This document shows, one piece after another, positions 36,209 through 45,900 of a stretch of DNA of 64,000 bases. Origin of the DNA: Psychroserpens sp. SPM9 (GTDB lineage: Bacteria > Bacteroidota > Bacteroidia > Flavobacteriales > Flavobacteriaceae); the NCBI RefSeq assembly GCF_025153525.1, contig NZ_JANZNR010000002.1, positions 186,001 through 250,000 on the forward strand, in the 5' to 3' direction. Each line of letters begins with the position of its first letter. Within the stretch, counting starts at the first letter, position 1. The notes beneath the pieces are model-generated. The model was not told the DNA's origin. It did not search any database and worked only from the letters and a program-made list of their open reading frames with translations. The position numbers and the translations under genes were made by a program.

Positions 36209-36625
36209 ATGAAAAATATACTTGTTCTCTGTACAGGAAATTCTTGCAGAAGCCAAATGGCTCATGGCTATTTTAACCATTTTGCAAGCGATAAAGCTTC
36301 AATATATAGTGCCGGAATTGAAACTCACGGATTAAATCCAGGTGCTGTTGCCATTATGAAAGAAGATGGTATTGATATTTCTAACCACACGTCTAACCAT
36401 GTCGATGAATATGCCGATATCGATTTTGATTACATTTTAACTGTTTGTGATCATGCGAACGAAAATTGTCCGTTCATTCCAAGTAAAAGCGCCTTAAGAC
36501 TTCATCATAATTTCTTTGATCCTTCTAAAGTAACTGGAACTGATGATGAAAAACATGCTGCCTTTTTAACTGCGAGAAATGAAATTAAAAACTATGTTGA
36601 GGCTTTTATAAGTAAATACCTTTAA
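36209..36625 (+). CDS. arsC: Arsenate reductase, thioredoxin-coupled (low-molecular-weight phosphatase fold)
   Basis: A 138-residue enzyme that reduces arsenate to arsenite. The P-loop is CTGNSCRS with catalytic Cys8, and Cys80 and Cys87 in VCDHANENCP correspond to the cysteine relay of the Staphylococcus-type ArsC. This makes it an arsenate reductase rather than a plain tyrosine phosphatase. The ORF opens at 36158 inside the DUF6428 gene, but ATG 36209 gives the standard start (MKNILVLCTGNS). The operon contains no arsenite pump (ArsB or Acr3) in this window. Its stop overlaps that of the convergent next gene. Confidence 0.92.
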   Translation: MKNILVLCTGNSCRSQMAHGYFNHFASDKASIYSAGIETHGLNPGAVAIMKEDGIDISNHTSNHVDEYADIDFDYILTVCDHANENCPFIPSKSALRLHHNFFDPSKVTGTDDEKHAAFLTARNEIKNYVEAFISKYL

Positions 36626-37641
36626 TTGTCATCTAAGCCATAATTAGAAGGCAATAAATCGCCAATACGTTGGTTTCCCATGATACCACTAAATAACAGT
36701 TCTGTGATGGGAAGATAGTTTCCGTATTGATCAACATAAAAGTTGGCAACCAAGGGCTGTAATACAGATTGGTCTTTCATGTCAAATAAAATATCAACTG
36801 TCGATTTTAAGGTCACTTTTTTAAATGGAGAATCAGGCATAGTTTCTACATTAAAAAATGTCCATTCGTCTACTTGAAACTTTTCATGAAAGATATCAAA
36901 TCCTTCGTCCCTAAGAGATTTACGATAAAGTGAACGCATAAAATGTTGAATAGATCCGCGATAAGCCTTCGTTCTGTTTTTGATGAGTTTTGGCTTTTTT
37001 TCGGGACTTAAATCTTTATAGAAAGAAGTGCCTGTAAACAAAACCGAATGTGTGGTATACCGATCTGTTTTAGCATCGAGATACCTAAACTCAATTTCAA
37101 AATCTGCTATATCGTACGCAATTTCATAGTGCAACTTTTTATTCTTTATTAAAACTGGTCGCTTTGCATTTACGGTCAAGGTTTGATCCTTTTTATTATA
37201 ACGCAGAATCAAATCATCTTCGTTGAGAATTCTACACGATTTTGAAAACTCAGAAAAACCTAAAAACTCCTTTCTAAATATTCTGAGTTTTTGTTTGCGA
37301 GTCAAACCATCATTGGCATCAATAACCACTTCATCTAAAGTGTGCAAGGCTTCTTTTAAGCTAACATTAATGCTGCTTAAACTTCTATAATCTGAAATAA
37401 AGACCGTATCATAGCCTATGTAAGAAATCACAAGGTTGGATTGAATCGCATCAGAATATTCAATAGAAAATTCACCTGAATCATTGGTAGTTGTGCCGAT
37501 CGTGGTATTGTCAAAATAAACAGATACCGACATTAAAGGTGCCTTAGTTTTAAGATCAACAACTTTACCTGTTAAAGTTTGCGCGTGTAGCAATGGCGCA
37601 AAAATAAGTCCTAGAATAAGATACCAAAACTTAGTCCTCAT
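36622..37641 (-). CDS. Secreted protein with CarboxypepD_reg-like domain
   Basis: A 339-residue exported protein with a signal peptide (MRTKFWYLILGLIFAPLLHAQ, in part: YLILGLIFAPLLHA). Residues about 22-105 form a carboxypeptidase regulatory-like beta-sandwich (LTGKVVDLKTKAPLMSVSV, SGEFSIEYSD), and the rest is a beta-rich domain of unknown function. The same first domain starts many TonB-dependent receptors, but no barrel follows here. Its start overlaps the end of the acyltransferase gene by 11 bases, making it the last gene of a four-gene minus-strand operon. Confidence 0.85.
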   Translation of the reverse strand: MRTKFWYLILGLIFAPLLHAQTLTGKVVDLKTKAPLMSVSVYFDNTTIGTTTNDSGEFSIEYSDAIQSNLVISYIGYDTVFISDYRSLSSINVSLKEALHTLDEVVIDANDGLTRKQKLRIFRKEFLGFSEFSKSCRILNEDDLILRYNKKDQTLTVNAKRPVLIKNKKLHYEIAYDIADFEIEFRYLDAKTDRYTTHSVLFTGTSFYKDLSPEKKPKLIKNRTKAYRGSIQHFMRSLYRKSLRDEGFDIFHEKFQVDEWTFFNVETMPDSPFKKVTLKSTVDILFDMKDQSVLQPLVANFYVDQYGNYLPITELLFSGIMGNQRIGDLLPSNYGLDDN

Positions 37642-39463
37642 TACTTCCCGAAAATTTACGTTCCAACTCTGCCTGAAACTCTTCCATGACAGGTTTTACG
37701 GTACTTTCAGGTAAATCGGCAATTTTAATATACATCAACCCATCAACCGAATTATTAAATAAAGGGTCAACATTAAAGGCAACGAGTTTTGCATTCTGTT
37801 TGATATACTTTTTAAGTAAAACCGGTAGACGTAATGCTCCTGGTTCTACTTCGTCAATAATTTTATCAAACTTGTTTAAATCAGCTTCAGCTTCATCAAA
37901 AACAAAATCTTTATCGGCATCTTTTAATTTGACCTTAAACTCTTTCTTCGGACGTACATATTGTGCCACATAAGGGTCGTAATAATGAGATTTCATAAAC
38001 TCAATCATCAAAGACTTAGAGAAGTTAGAAAACTGATTACTAATACTCACGCCTCCAATTAAGAATTTATGTTCAGGGTAACGTAAAGTCGTATGTACAA
38101 TGCCTTTCCACAGTAAAAATAAAGGCATTGGTTTTTGTTGGTATTCTTTAATGATAAATGCTCGGCCCATTTCAATAGACTCACTCATCATTTTGTGTAA
38201 TTCTGGTTCAAACCTAAATAGATCTTGCAGGTAAAACCCATCAATACCATAGCGTGCATAAATCTTAGACCCTAAGCCCATTCTATAGGCTCCAGCTAAT
38301 TGTTTGGTTTCTGTATCCCATAAAAACATATGGTGATAATAGGTGTCAAAACTATCTAAATCTATCGCCTCGTTGGTTCCTTCTCCAATGGCTCTAAAAG
38401 TAATTTCACGGAGCCTTCCAATCTCATGAAGAATATTAGGAATATGCTCTGGAGGTGTTAAATATACTTCGTAATTTTTACTGACTAACAATCGGAAATC
38501 ACCTTGACGCAAGACTTCAACTTCTGCTGCCATTTTTTCAACACTCACCGAACCTACAATACGTTTTGGTGGTTTTGCTGGAGGCTTTAAAGTATTAGAA
38601 ATATTATCTAAAATTTTCGGCTTGTCTTCAAAAGCATTAGACAGCATATAGGTTTTTCGTCTTATAAATTCTGAAAAATCAGATAAGGTTTCATGTTCTT
38701 TTTGATCGCTTACCGAAATTGGTCTTCCTATTCGCACCTTGATGACTCTGTTTTTTTGTGTCAATAATTCTGAAGGTAATTTTGCAGTTCTAAAAGTGTC
38801 ACTAATTTTAGACAATTTATAAAACAACTTACTGTTTTTAGCATGAAAATAAATAGGAACCACAGGAACTTCGGCCTTTTTTATCAATTTCATAGCGGCT
38901 TCTTCCCAGGGCTTATCAACCACTAATTTGCCATCTTTATAAGTCGACACTTCGCCAGCCGGAAACACACCTAAAGGATGACCTTCCCGTAAATGCAATA
39001 TGGCATTTTTAAAACCTGCAATGCTTGACTTAACATCTTTTCTATCTTCAAACGGGTTCACAGGCATGATGTAAGGCTTTAATGGCTCAATACGATGCAA
39101 AAGAAAATTAGCTATGATTTTGAAATCTTTACGCTGCTCAATCATGAGCTTTAACAATAAAATCCCGTCAATACCTCCTAACGGATGGTTAGAAACAGTG
39201 ATGTATGCACCATCTTTTGGGAGGCGTTTTAGATCTTCTTCAGGAATCTCAAACTTAATTTGAAAATCATCTAAAATAGCATCTAAAAACTCGCCATCGC
39301 TTAAATGTTTATTGCGTTTATAAATTCTGTTAAGTGTAGAAATTTTTAAAACCTTCATCAACAACCATCCAACAAAAGTGCCTAAAAAGCCATACTTATC
39401 AGCATGAATTGCTTTGGCTACTTCTTTTGCGGTAACTAATCCTAAATCTTGTTGTTTGGTCAT
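37631..39463 (-). CDS. Bifunctional acyltransferase: PlsC-like plus N-acyltransferase (OlsF-like)
   Basis: A 610-residue fusion. The N-terminal half (about 75-280) is a hemolysin-like lysophospholipid acyltransferase with the catalytic motif VSNHPLGGIDG and the GVFPAGEVS motif. The C-terminal half (about 310-560) is a GNAT-like N-acyltransferase (hemolysin/Acetyltransf_5 type). This architecture matches OlsF, which makes ornithine lipids from an amino acid in two acylations, and related Bacteroidetes enzymes for glycine lipids. Which amino acid is used here is unknown. It lies 22 bases behind aspartate kinase. Confidence 0.82.
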   Translation of the reverse strand: MTKQQDLGLVTAKEVAKAIHADKYGFLGTFVGWLLMKVLKISTLNRIYKRNKHLSDGEFLDAILDDFQIKFEIPEEDLKRLPKDGAYITVSNHPLGGIDGILLLKLMIEQRKDFKIIANFLLHRIEPLKPYIMPVNPFEDRKDVKSSIAGFKNAILHLREGHPLGVFPAGEVSTYKDGKLVVDKPWEEAAMKLIKKAEVPVVPIYFHAKNSKLFYKLSKISDTFRTAKLPSELLTQKNRVIKVRIGRPISVSDQKEHETLSDFSEFIRRKTYMLSNAFEDKPKILDNISNTLKPPAKPPKRIVGSVSVEKMAAEVEVLRQGDFRLLVSKNYEVYLTPPEHIPNILHEIGRLREITFRAIGEGTNEAIDLDSFDTYYHHMFLWDTETKQLAGAYRMGLGSKIYARYGIDGFYLQDLFRFEPELHKMMSESIEMGRAFIIKEYQQKPMPLFLLWKGIVHTTLRYPEHKFLIGGVSISNQFSNFSKSLMIEFMKSHYYDPYVAQYVRPKKEFKVKLKDADKDFVFDEAEADLNKFDKIIDEVEPGALRLPVLLKKYIKQNAKLVAFNVDPLFNNSVDGLMYIKIADLPESTVKPVMEEFQAELERKFSGSNED

Positions 39464-39485
39464 GAGCGTAAATGTACTAAATAAA

Positions 39486-40736
39486 CTACTTAGTTACGAT
39501 TTGAATGGTTTCTTGAGTTAATTGTTTCAATAGCAGTTCTTTGCCTTGTTCTATAGCCGAAATTGACTGCTTATCATAATGTCTAACAGTATAGAGACTC
39601 ACATTTTCATTAAATGTTACCTTAAATTTTGCTTTTAAATGCTGTAATAGTCGATCGAGATTATTATACGTATTATCAAAACACACCGAAAAGCTAATCG
39701 CCGAATTTTGAATCACATCGACTTTCATTTTATACAAATGCAATAATTTAAATATTTCACTAATATTTTCTTCAACAATATAACTGAAATCTAATGATGA
39801 TAAGGACACCAATACCTGGTTTTTTTTCACGATGTAACAGGGAATATTCGGCTCTATTCCGAAGCCTTTACCAACACGTGTGCCTGCGTCTTTCGGATTT
39901 AAAAACGACTTCACAAACAACGGAATTTCCTTTTGTTGTAACGGCTGCAAGGTTTTAGGGTGAATAACAGAAGCACCATAAAAAGCTAGCTCTATAGCTT
40001 CTCTATAGGAAATACTGTTAAGTAATTGAGCATTGTCAAAATAACGCGGATCGGCATTTAAAACACCTGGTACATCTTTCCAGATTGTAACGCTTTCGGC
40101 GTTTAAACAGTAAGCAAAAATAGCTGCTGTATAATCACTTCCTTCTCGACCTAAAGTGGTTGTAAAATTATTGGCATCACTTCCTAAAAACCCTTGAGTT
40201 ATATTAAGTTGATTGGTATCAAAATTTAATTTAATCGCACTTTGTGTTTGTTCCCAATCTACATTAGCACGACGGTAATAATCATCGGTTTTAATAAATT
40301 CCCGTACATCTAACCAGTTATTTTTAAGTCCGATATCATTAAGATAAGCACTAATAATAGTGGTTGATGTCAATTCTCCAAAGCCAATAACCTGATCATA
40401 CACGAAATTATAATCTGGAGATTTATTTCGATTTAAAAAATAATCTAAGTCTTCAAAAATTGAAGCGACGTTTTTATAAATTGGATGCTGCGGATTTTCA
40501 AAAAGTCCTAAAAGGATATCGTTGTGGTAGGTTTTAACCTCTTGAAGTGCATTTGGTAAAGCTGGTTTATTATCAAAATAGTTTTTGATAACCAGTTCCA
40601 GAGCATTGGTTGTTTTACCCATGGCCGAAACGACCACTAATGTGTTATCATGACCTACTTCTTGTAGTACTGAGGCTAGGTTTTTAACCCCTTCTGCATT
40701 TTTTACAGAAGCGCCTCCAAATTTAAATACACGCAT
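39486..40736 (-). CDS. Aspartate kinase, monofunctional
   Basis: A 416-residue kinase that phosphorylates aspartate, the entry to lysine, threonine, methionine and diaminopimelate synthesis. The amino-acid-kinase domain shows VFKFGGASVKNAEGVKN at the N-terminus, GREGSDYTAAIFA and VWKDVPGVLNADPR-like text (TIWKDVPGVLNADPR). The C-terminal ~110 residues are a shortened regulatory part with little ACT similarity visible. It is not fused to homoserine dehydrogenase. It starts one base after the stop of a GNAT gene and precedes the OlsF-like gene. Confidence 0.93.
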   Translation of the reverse strand: MRVFKFGGASVKNAEGVKNLASVLQEVGHDNTLVVVSAMGKTTNALELVIKNYFDNKPALPNALQEVKTYHNDILLGLFENPQHPIYKNVASIFEDLDYFLNRNKSPDYNFVYDQVIGFGELTSTTIISAYLNDIGLKNNWLDVREFIKTDDYYRRANVDWEQTQSAIKLNFDTNQLNITQGFLGSDANNFTTTLGREGSDYTAAIFAYCLNAESVTIWKDVPGVLNADPRYFDNAQLLNSISYREAIELAFYGASVIHPKTLQPLQQKEIPLFVKSFLNPKDAGTRVGKGFGIEPNIPCYIVKKNQVLVSLSSLDFSYIVEENISEIFKLLHLYKMKVDVIQNSAISFSVCFDNTYNNLDRLLQHLKAKFKVTFNENVSLYTVRHYDKQSISAIEQGKELLLKQLTQETIQIVTK

Positions 40737-40737
40737 G

Positions 40738-41217
40738 CTAAATATTTACTATATAATTTTCAATTCCTTCTTCATTAAGCTGCACCACAAACCAGTCGCG
40801 CTTGACATCGGCTCCTTTCTTTTCATAAAAAGAAATCGCAGACGTATTCCAATCAATAACTTCCCAGCCAATCCGTCTAACACCTAAGCTTTTTCCATAT
40901 TTTACAACGGTATCCAGCAATGCTGTTCCAAGGCCTGTACCTCTTTTTTGCTGACTTACAATTAAATCTTCTAGGTGAAGTACTGGCCCTTTCCAGGTAG
41001 AAAAACGGTTATAAACTAAGGCTATTCCTTCGATTACGCCGTCACATTCTGCAACAAAACAAACAAACTGTTCTGGGGATTCGAAACCTCCTTTTTCTAA
41101 ATCTTCAACCGTAACTTTAACAGCCTCTGGTTCTTTTTCAAAAACAGCAAGTTCAACAATGAGCTCTAAAACTCTTGGCATGTCACTTTTTACGGCTTTT
41201 CTAATGGAAAATGTCAT
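40738..41217 (-). CDS. GNAT acetyltransferase
   Basis: A 159-residue N-acetyltransferase. The acetyl-CoA motif A is VSQQKRGTGLGTALLD, followed by GVRRIGWEVIDWNTSAISFYEKKG. It resembles diamine/thialysine N-acetyltransferases, but the substrate is open. It leads the operon with aspartate kinase (gap of one base). On the minus strand a TATATTTG box (41240-41233) lies 16 bases before the ATG and is a probable -7 element, without a clear -33. Confidence 0.9.
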   Translation of the reverse strand: MTFSIRKAVKSDMPRVLELIVELAVFEKEPEAVKVTVEDLEKGGFESPEQFVCFVAECDGVIEGIALVYNRFSTWKGPVLHLEDLIVSQQKRGTGLGTALLDTVVKYGKSLGVRRIGWEVIDWNTSAISFYEKKGADVKRDWFVVQLNEEGIENYIVNI

Positions 41218-41284
41218 TGATTTTCTTTAGCCCAAATATAGTTTAAACTTGAGAATTTAATCCTATAATTATTTAACGAAAACG

Positions 41285-41314
41285 TTGTCGTTGACTAAAA
41301 AAATAAGATATTTG
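41285..41314 (+). promoter_or_regulatory. Putative promoter for fbp
   Basis: A TTG (41285-41287), a 19-base spacer and GATATTTG (41307-41314) fit the Bacteroidetes promoter with one mismatch in the -7 element. Transcription would begin about 12 bases before the ATG at 41333. Confidence 0.5.
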
Positions 41315-41332
41315 TAAAAACTCTCACACTAC

Positions 41333-42337
41333 ATGTCTAGAAAAAACCAAACACTGGGTGAATTTATTATCGAAAACCAATCGTCTTTTAAATACACTTC
41401 TGGTGAATTATCGCGTCTTATAAATTCTATTCGATTAGCTGCTAAGGTAGTGAATCACGAAGTTAACAAAGCTGGTTTAGTTGATATTATTGGCGCTGCC
41501 GGTGACACTAATATTCAAGGCGAAGACCAACAAAAACTGGACGTTTACGCCAACAATAAATTTATACAAACCATGACCAAACGTAATATTGTTTGTGGTA
41601 TTGCTAGTGAAGAGGAAGACGATTTTATTTCAATCAATAGTCAGGATGAAAATCATCAAAATAAGTATGTGGTTTTAATTGACCCTTTAGATGGTTCTTC
41701 AAATATAGATGTTAATGTCTCGGTAGGAACAATTTTTTCTATCTACAGACGAGTAACACCTGTTGGAACACCTGTAACTCTCGAAGATTTTATTCAAAAA
41801 GGAAATCAGCAAGTAGCTGCTGGATATGTGGTTTACGGCACTTCGACTATGATTGTTTATACTACAGGTGATGGTGTAAATGGCTTTACTTTAAACCCAG
41901 CAATTGGTACGTTTTACTTATCGCATCCTAATATGCAATTCCCTGAAGACGGGAAAATTTATTCGGTAAATGAAGGCAACTATATTCACTTTCCGCAAGG
42001 AATTAAAAACTATATCAAATATTGCCAAATGGAAGAAGGTGACCGACCTTATACCAGTCGCTATATAGGCTCTTTAGTATCTGATTTTCATAGAAATATG
42101 ATTAAAGGCGGTATTTATATGTACCCTAAAAGCTCACAAAATGCCGAAGGTAAATTGCGTCTGCTTTACGAATGCAATCCTATGGCATTTATTGCAGAAC
42201 AAGCGAATGGTAAAGCGAGTGACGGATTTACCCGTATTATGGACATTCAGCCTACTGAACTTCACCAACGTGTCCCTTTTATTTGTGGTAGTAAAAACAT
42301 GGTTGAAAAAGCTGAAGAATTTATGCGTAATGCATAA
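41333..42337 (+). CDS. fbp: Fructose-1,6-bisphosphatase, class I
   Basis: A 334-residue gluconeogenic enzyme that removes the 1-phosphate of fructose 1,6-bisphosphate. The metal-binding signatures are EEEDDF near residue 92 and [19 protein letters not shown], and substrate contacts lie in [13 protein letters not shown] and GGIYMYPKS. Length and motifs are standard. It is a single-gene unit ended by a hairpin shared with the convergent TerB-like gene. Confidence 0.96.
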   Translation: MSRKNQTLGEFIIENQSSFKYTSGELSRLINSIRLAAKVVNHEVNKAGLVDIIGAAGDTNIQGEDQQKLDVYANNKFIQTMTKRNIVCGIASEEEDDFISINSQDENHQNKYVVLIDPLDGSSNIDVNVSVGTIFSIYRRVTPVGTPVTLEDFIQKGNQQVAAGYVVYGTSTMIVYTTGDGVNGFTLNPAIGTFYLSHPNMQFPEDGKIYSVNEGNYIHFPQGIKNYIKYCQMEEGDRPYTSRYIGSLVSDFHRNMIKGGIYMYPKSSQNAEGKLRLLYECNPMAFIAEQANGKASDGFTRIMDIQPTELHQRVPFICGSKNMVEKAEEFMRNA

Positions 42338-42339
42338 AA

Positions 42340-42363
42340 AAAGCCACTTTATCAAGTGGCTTT
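42340..42363. terminator. Bidirectional terminator between fbp and the TerB-like gene
   Basis: AAAGCCACTT and AAGTGGCTTT pair around TATC. The T-run is longer on the minus strand (seven Ts), so it mainly ends the minus-strand TerB-like gene. Confidence 0.8.
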
Positions 42364-42372
42364 AACTTCTTT

Positions 42373-42402
42373 ATGAGATTCTGAAACAAGTTCAGAATGA
42401 CG
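42373..42402. repeat. Extragenic palindrome, CTGAA-type family
   Basis: ATTCTGAA and TTCAGAAT pair around ACAAG (42378-42398), flanked by GAG and GACGA. The 21-base core and its right flank are identical to the copy at 47275-47299, making an exact dispersed repeat of 27 bases. Confidence 0.75.
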
Positions 42403-42409
42403 ACATTAA

Positions 42410-42841
42410 TTATCTATTCATCGTTTTAATTTCTTCAGTAAAAGTGTCTAAATCCACACCGTTGCTTACAAGCGTTAAGGCTTTATCGACAACATATTTT
42501 ACGTTTTCCGTAGAAAAACCTAATCCAATAGCGATTTTACGCATGACGATCTCTTCGTGATCGCCTTTAATGTGATCGACATAAACCATACGTGCTAAAT
42601 CATACAAGCGTTCTAATCTCAAATCGTAAGATGTTGGCGGATTTATAGGATGTGATTTATAGTCTTTTAAAATATCTGCATAATCACTTTCACTAATATC
42701 CAAACGTCTCGCTAAACGATCTAAAAATGCTTTCTCTTCGTCTGTTATAATTCCGTCGTCCATAGCAACTCTTACAATAGATGCAAAGTGGTCTTCGTTT
42801 CGTTTTTTAAATCCGCTATCAAATAAATCTGAAAATGACAT
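42410..42841 (-). CDS. TerB-like protein
   Basis: A 143-residue all-helical cytoplasmic protein resembling the tellurite-resistance TerB fold, with acidic clusters in VAMDDGIITDEEKAFLDRLA and YVDHIKGDHEEIVMRKIA. No other ter genes are near, so tellurite resistance is not implied. The frame is open to 42865, but the promoter just upstream would start transcription near 42857 and MSFSDLFDSG at 42841 is the natural start. It is transcribed away from mfd. Confidence 0.82.
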   Translation of the reverse strand: MSFSDLFDSGFKKRNEDHFASIVRVAMDDGIITDEEKAFLDRLARRLDISESDYADILKDYKSHPINPPTSYDLRLERLYDLARMVYVDHIKGDHEEIVMRKIAIGLGFSTENVKYVVDKALTLVSNGVDLDTFTEEIKTMNR

Positions 42842-42862
42842 ATAATTTCTTTTTTGGTGGCA

Positions 42863-42893
42863 CAAAGATAGTTGTATTAAAACATTTTAACAA
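42863..42893 (-). promoter_or_regulatory. Promoter for the TerB-like gene
   Basis: On the minus strand TTG (42893-42891), exactly 20 bases and TATCTTTG (42870-42863) match the Bacteroidetes consensus in full. Transcription would begin about 16 bases before the ATG at 42841, which fixes that ATG as the start. Confidence 0.72.
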
Positions 42894-42938
42894 TAGGAGA
42901 TGGCACAAAAATTTTATATTTGCACAAAATAAAATGCC

Positions 42939-45900
42939 TTGAGTAAATCCATTCTCTCGCAAACGTACGTACAGGCTTTGCAAACGCAAAATCTGCAAAC
43001 TACTATTGCCCAAACTAAGGCAAAACTCCATCTCAAAGGTCTTGTTGGCTCTTCTCTTTCACTGGTGATAACTGAAACTTTTAAAGCGTCAGATCTACCA
43101 TTTTTATTAATTTTTAATGATAAAGAAGAAGCGGCATTTTACCTCAACGATTTAGAAGTTTTGCTCAACGATAAGGATGTTTTGTTCTATCCTGGAAGCT
43201 ATCGTAGACCCTATCAAATTGAAGAAACAGACAATGCTAATGTGCTCCTTAGAGCCGAGGTTTTAAACCGTATCAACTCACGGAAAAAACCAGCAATTAT
43301 TGTCACCTATCCTGATGCGCTTTTCGAAAAAGTGGTAACCCGTCGTGAACTCGAAAAAAACACACTAAAAATTGCCGTTGGCGATGAATTATCGCTCGAT
43401 TTTGTTAACGAAGTCTTGTTTGAATATAAATTCAAGCGTGTTGATTTTGTTACCGAACCTGGTGAATTTTCGGTTCGTGGTGGTATTGTTGATGTGTTTT
43501 CATTTTCGCATGATGAACCTTACCGTATCGAGTTTTTTGGAGATGATGTAGATAGCATTAGAACCTTTGATGTAGAAACACAACTCTCCACAGAGCAAAT
43601 CAAAAAAATTGGAATTATTCCTAATGTCGCTAATAAGTTTTTAGAGGAAAGCAGACAAAGTTTCTTAAAATACATTGCACAAAAAACCGTTGTATTTTCA
43701 AAAAACACAGACCTTCTGTTTTCCAGAATTGAGGAATTCTTCGGAAAAGCTGAAGAAGCATTTAAAGCGCTGTCTTCCGAATTGAAACATTCTAAACCTG
43801 AAGAATTGTTTTGCAATTCCGAATTATTAAAACGTCAACTCCTAGAGTTTAGCCTAGTTGAATTTGGTTCAACACGTTTGTTTTCCGAAGACATTATTGA
43901 ATTTAACACGACGCCTCAGCCTACATTTAATAAGCAATTTAACCTATTAATTGAAAATTTAAACACGCATCACAATAAAGGCTACACCAATTATATTGCA
44001 TGTTCTAGCGAACAGCAAGCAAAGCGTTTTCACGATATTTTTGAAGACGTTGACGACGACGTGCATTATCAAACTATTGTCGTTTCCTTATACCAAGGAT
44101 TTATAGATCATACTCAAAAAATCACCTGTTATACCGATCATCAAATCTTTGAACGTTATCATAAGTTTCATCTTAAAAATGGCTATGCAAAAAAACAAGC
44201 CATTACACTTAAAGAACTTACCAATTTAGATGTTGGTGATTATGTGACACATATTGATCATGGTATTGGAAAGTTTGGCGGACTCCAGAAAATTGATGTG
44301 GAAGGCAAAAAGCAGGAAGCCATAAAACTGGTTTATGGTGAACGAGATGTATTGTATTTAAGTATTCATTCCTTACATAAAATTACTAAGTTTAATGGTA
44401 AAGACGGAAAGCCTCCAAAGGTTTACAAACTTGGTAGCAAAGCTTGGAAAACGCTAAAACAGAAAACAAAATCTCGCGTTAAAGAGATTGCGTTTAATCT
44501 GATAAAAGTTTATGCCAAACGAAAGCTTGAAAAAGGCTTTCAATATCAACCCGACAGCTACCTTCAACATGAACTTGAAGCCTCGTTTATTTATGAAGAC
44601 ACACCTGATCAAATCACATCTACTGCCGATATTAAGGCCGATATGGAAAGTGAACGTCCTATGGACCGACTCGTTTGTGGTGATGTAGGTTTTGGAAAAA
44701 CAGAAGTCGCTATTCGAGCTGCCTTTAAAGCTGTTGACAATGGCAAACAGGTTGCTGTTCTAGTACCAACCACTATTCTCGCCTATCAGCATCATAAAAC
44801 CTTTACCGAACGGCTCAAAGATTTCCCCGTTACTGTTGATTATCTCAACCGTTTTAGAACCGCTAAAGAAAAACGAGAAACCCTAGAGAAACTAGAAAAA
44901 GGTCATGTCGATATCATAATTGGAACCCATCAGTTGGTCAATAAAAATGTAAAATTTAAAGACCTCGGATTGCTTATTGTTGATGAAGAACAAAAGTTTG
45001 GTGTCGCTGTAAAAGAAAAGCTAAAAACCCTTAAGGAAAATGTAGATGTGCTGACCTTAACAGCAACGCCTATTCCTAGAACTTTACAATTTAGCCTCAT
45101 GGCTGCACGTGATTTATCGGTGATTACAACACCACCTCCAAACCGTTATCCTATCGAAAGTCATGTGATACGATTTAATGAAGAAACCATTAGAGACGCC
45201 GTTACTTATGAGATACAGCGTGGCGGACAAATATTTTTTATACACAATCGAATTGAAAACATCAAGGAGGTTGCCGGAATGATTCAACGCTTGGTACCTG
45301 ATGCAAAAATTGGGATTGGCCATGGACAACTGGATGGTAAAAAACTGGAACAACTCATGCTCGCTTTTATGAATGGAGAATTTGATGTATTAGTAAGTAC
45401 TACTATTGTAGAAAGCGGATTGGATGTTCCTAATGCGAATACCATTTTTATCAATAATGCCAATAATTTTGGTTTAAGTGATTTGCATCAAATGCGAGGT
45501 CGTGTTGGCCGAAGTAACAAAAAAGCATTCTGTTATTTTATTACGCCAGAATATTCGGCAATGACAAATGACGCCAGAAAACGTATTACGGCTTTAGAAC
45601 AGTTTACCGAACTAGGAAGTGGTTTCAATATTGCAATGAAAGACTTAGAAATTCGTGGTGCTGGTGACTTACTGGGTGGTGAGCAAAGTGGATTTATTAA
45701 TGATATTGGTTTTGATACGTATCAAAAAATATTAAACGAAGCAATTGAAGAACTTAAAGAAAATGAGTTTAAAGATTTATATCAAGACGACGGAAAAGAG
45801 AAAAATTATGTTAAGGATATTACCATAGATACCGATTTTGAATTGCTGTTCCCTGATGATTATGTCAATAATATTACCGAACGATTAAATCTCTATACCA

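Noticed and set aside
42410-42841. Tellurite-resistance operon suggested by the TerB-like gene
   Set aside because: No terC, terD or related gene is near; TerB-like domains are common in unrelated contexts.
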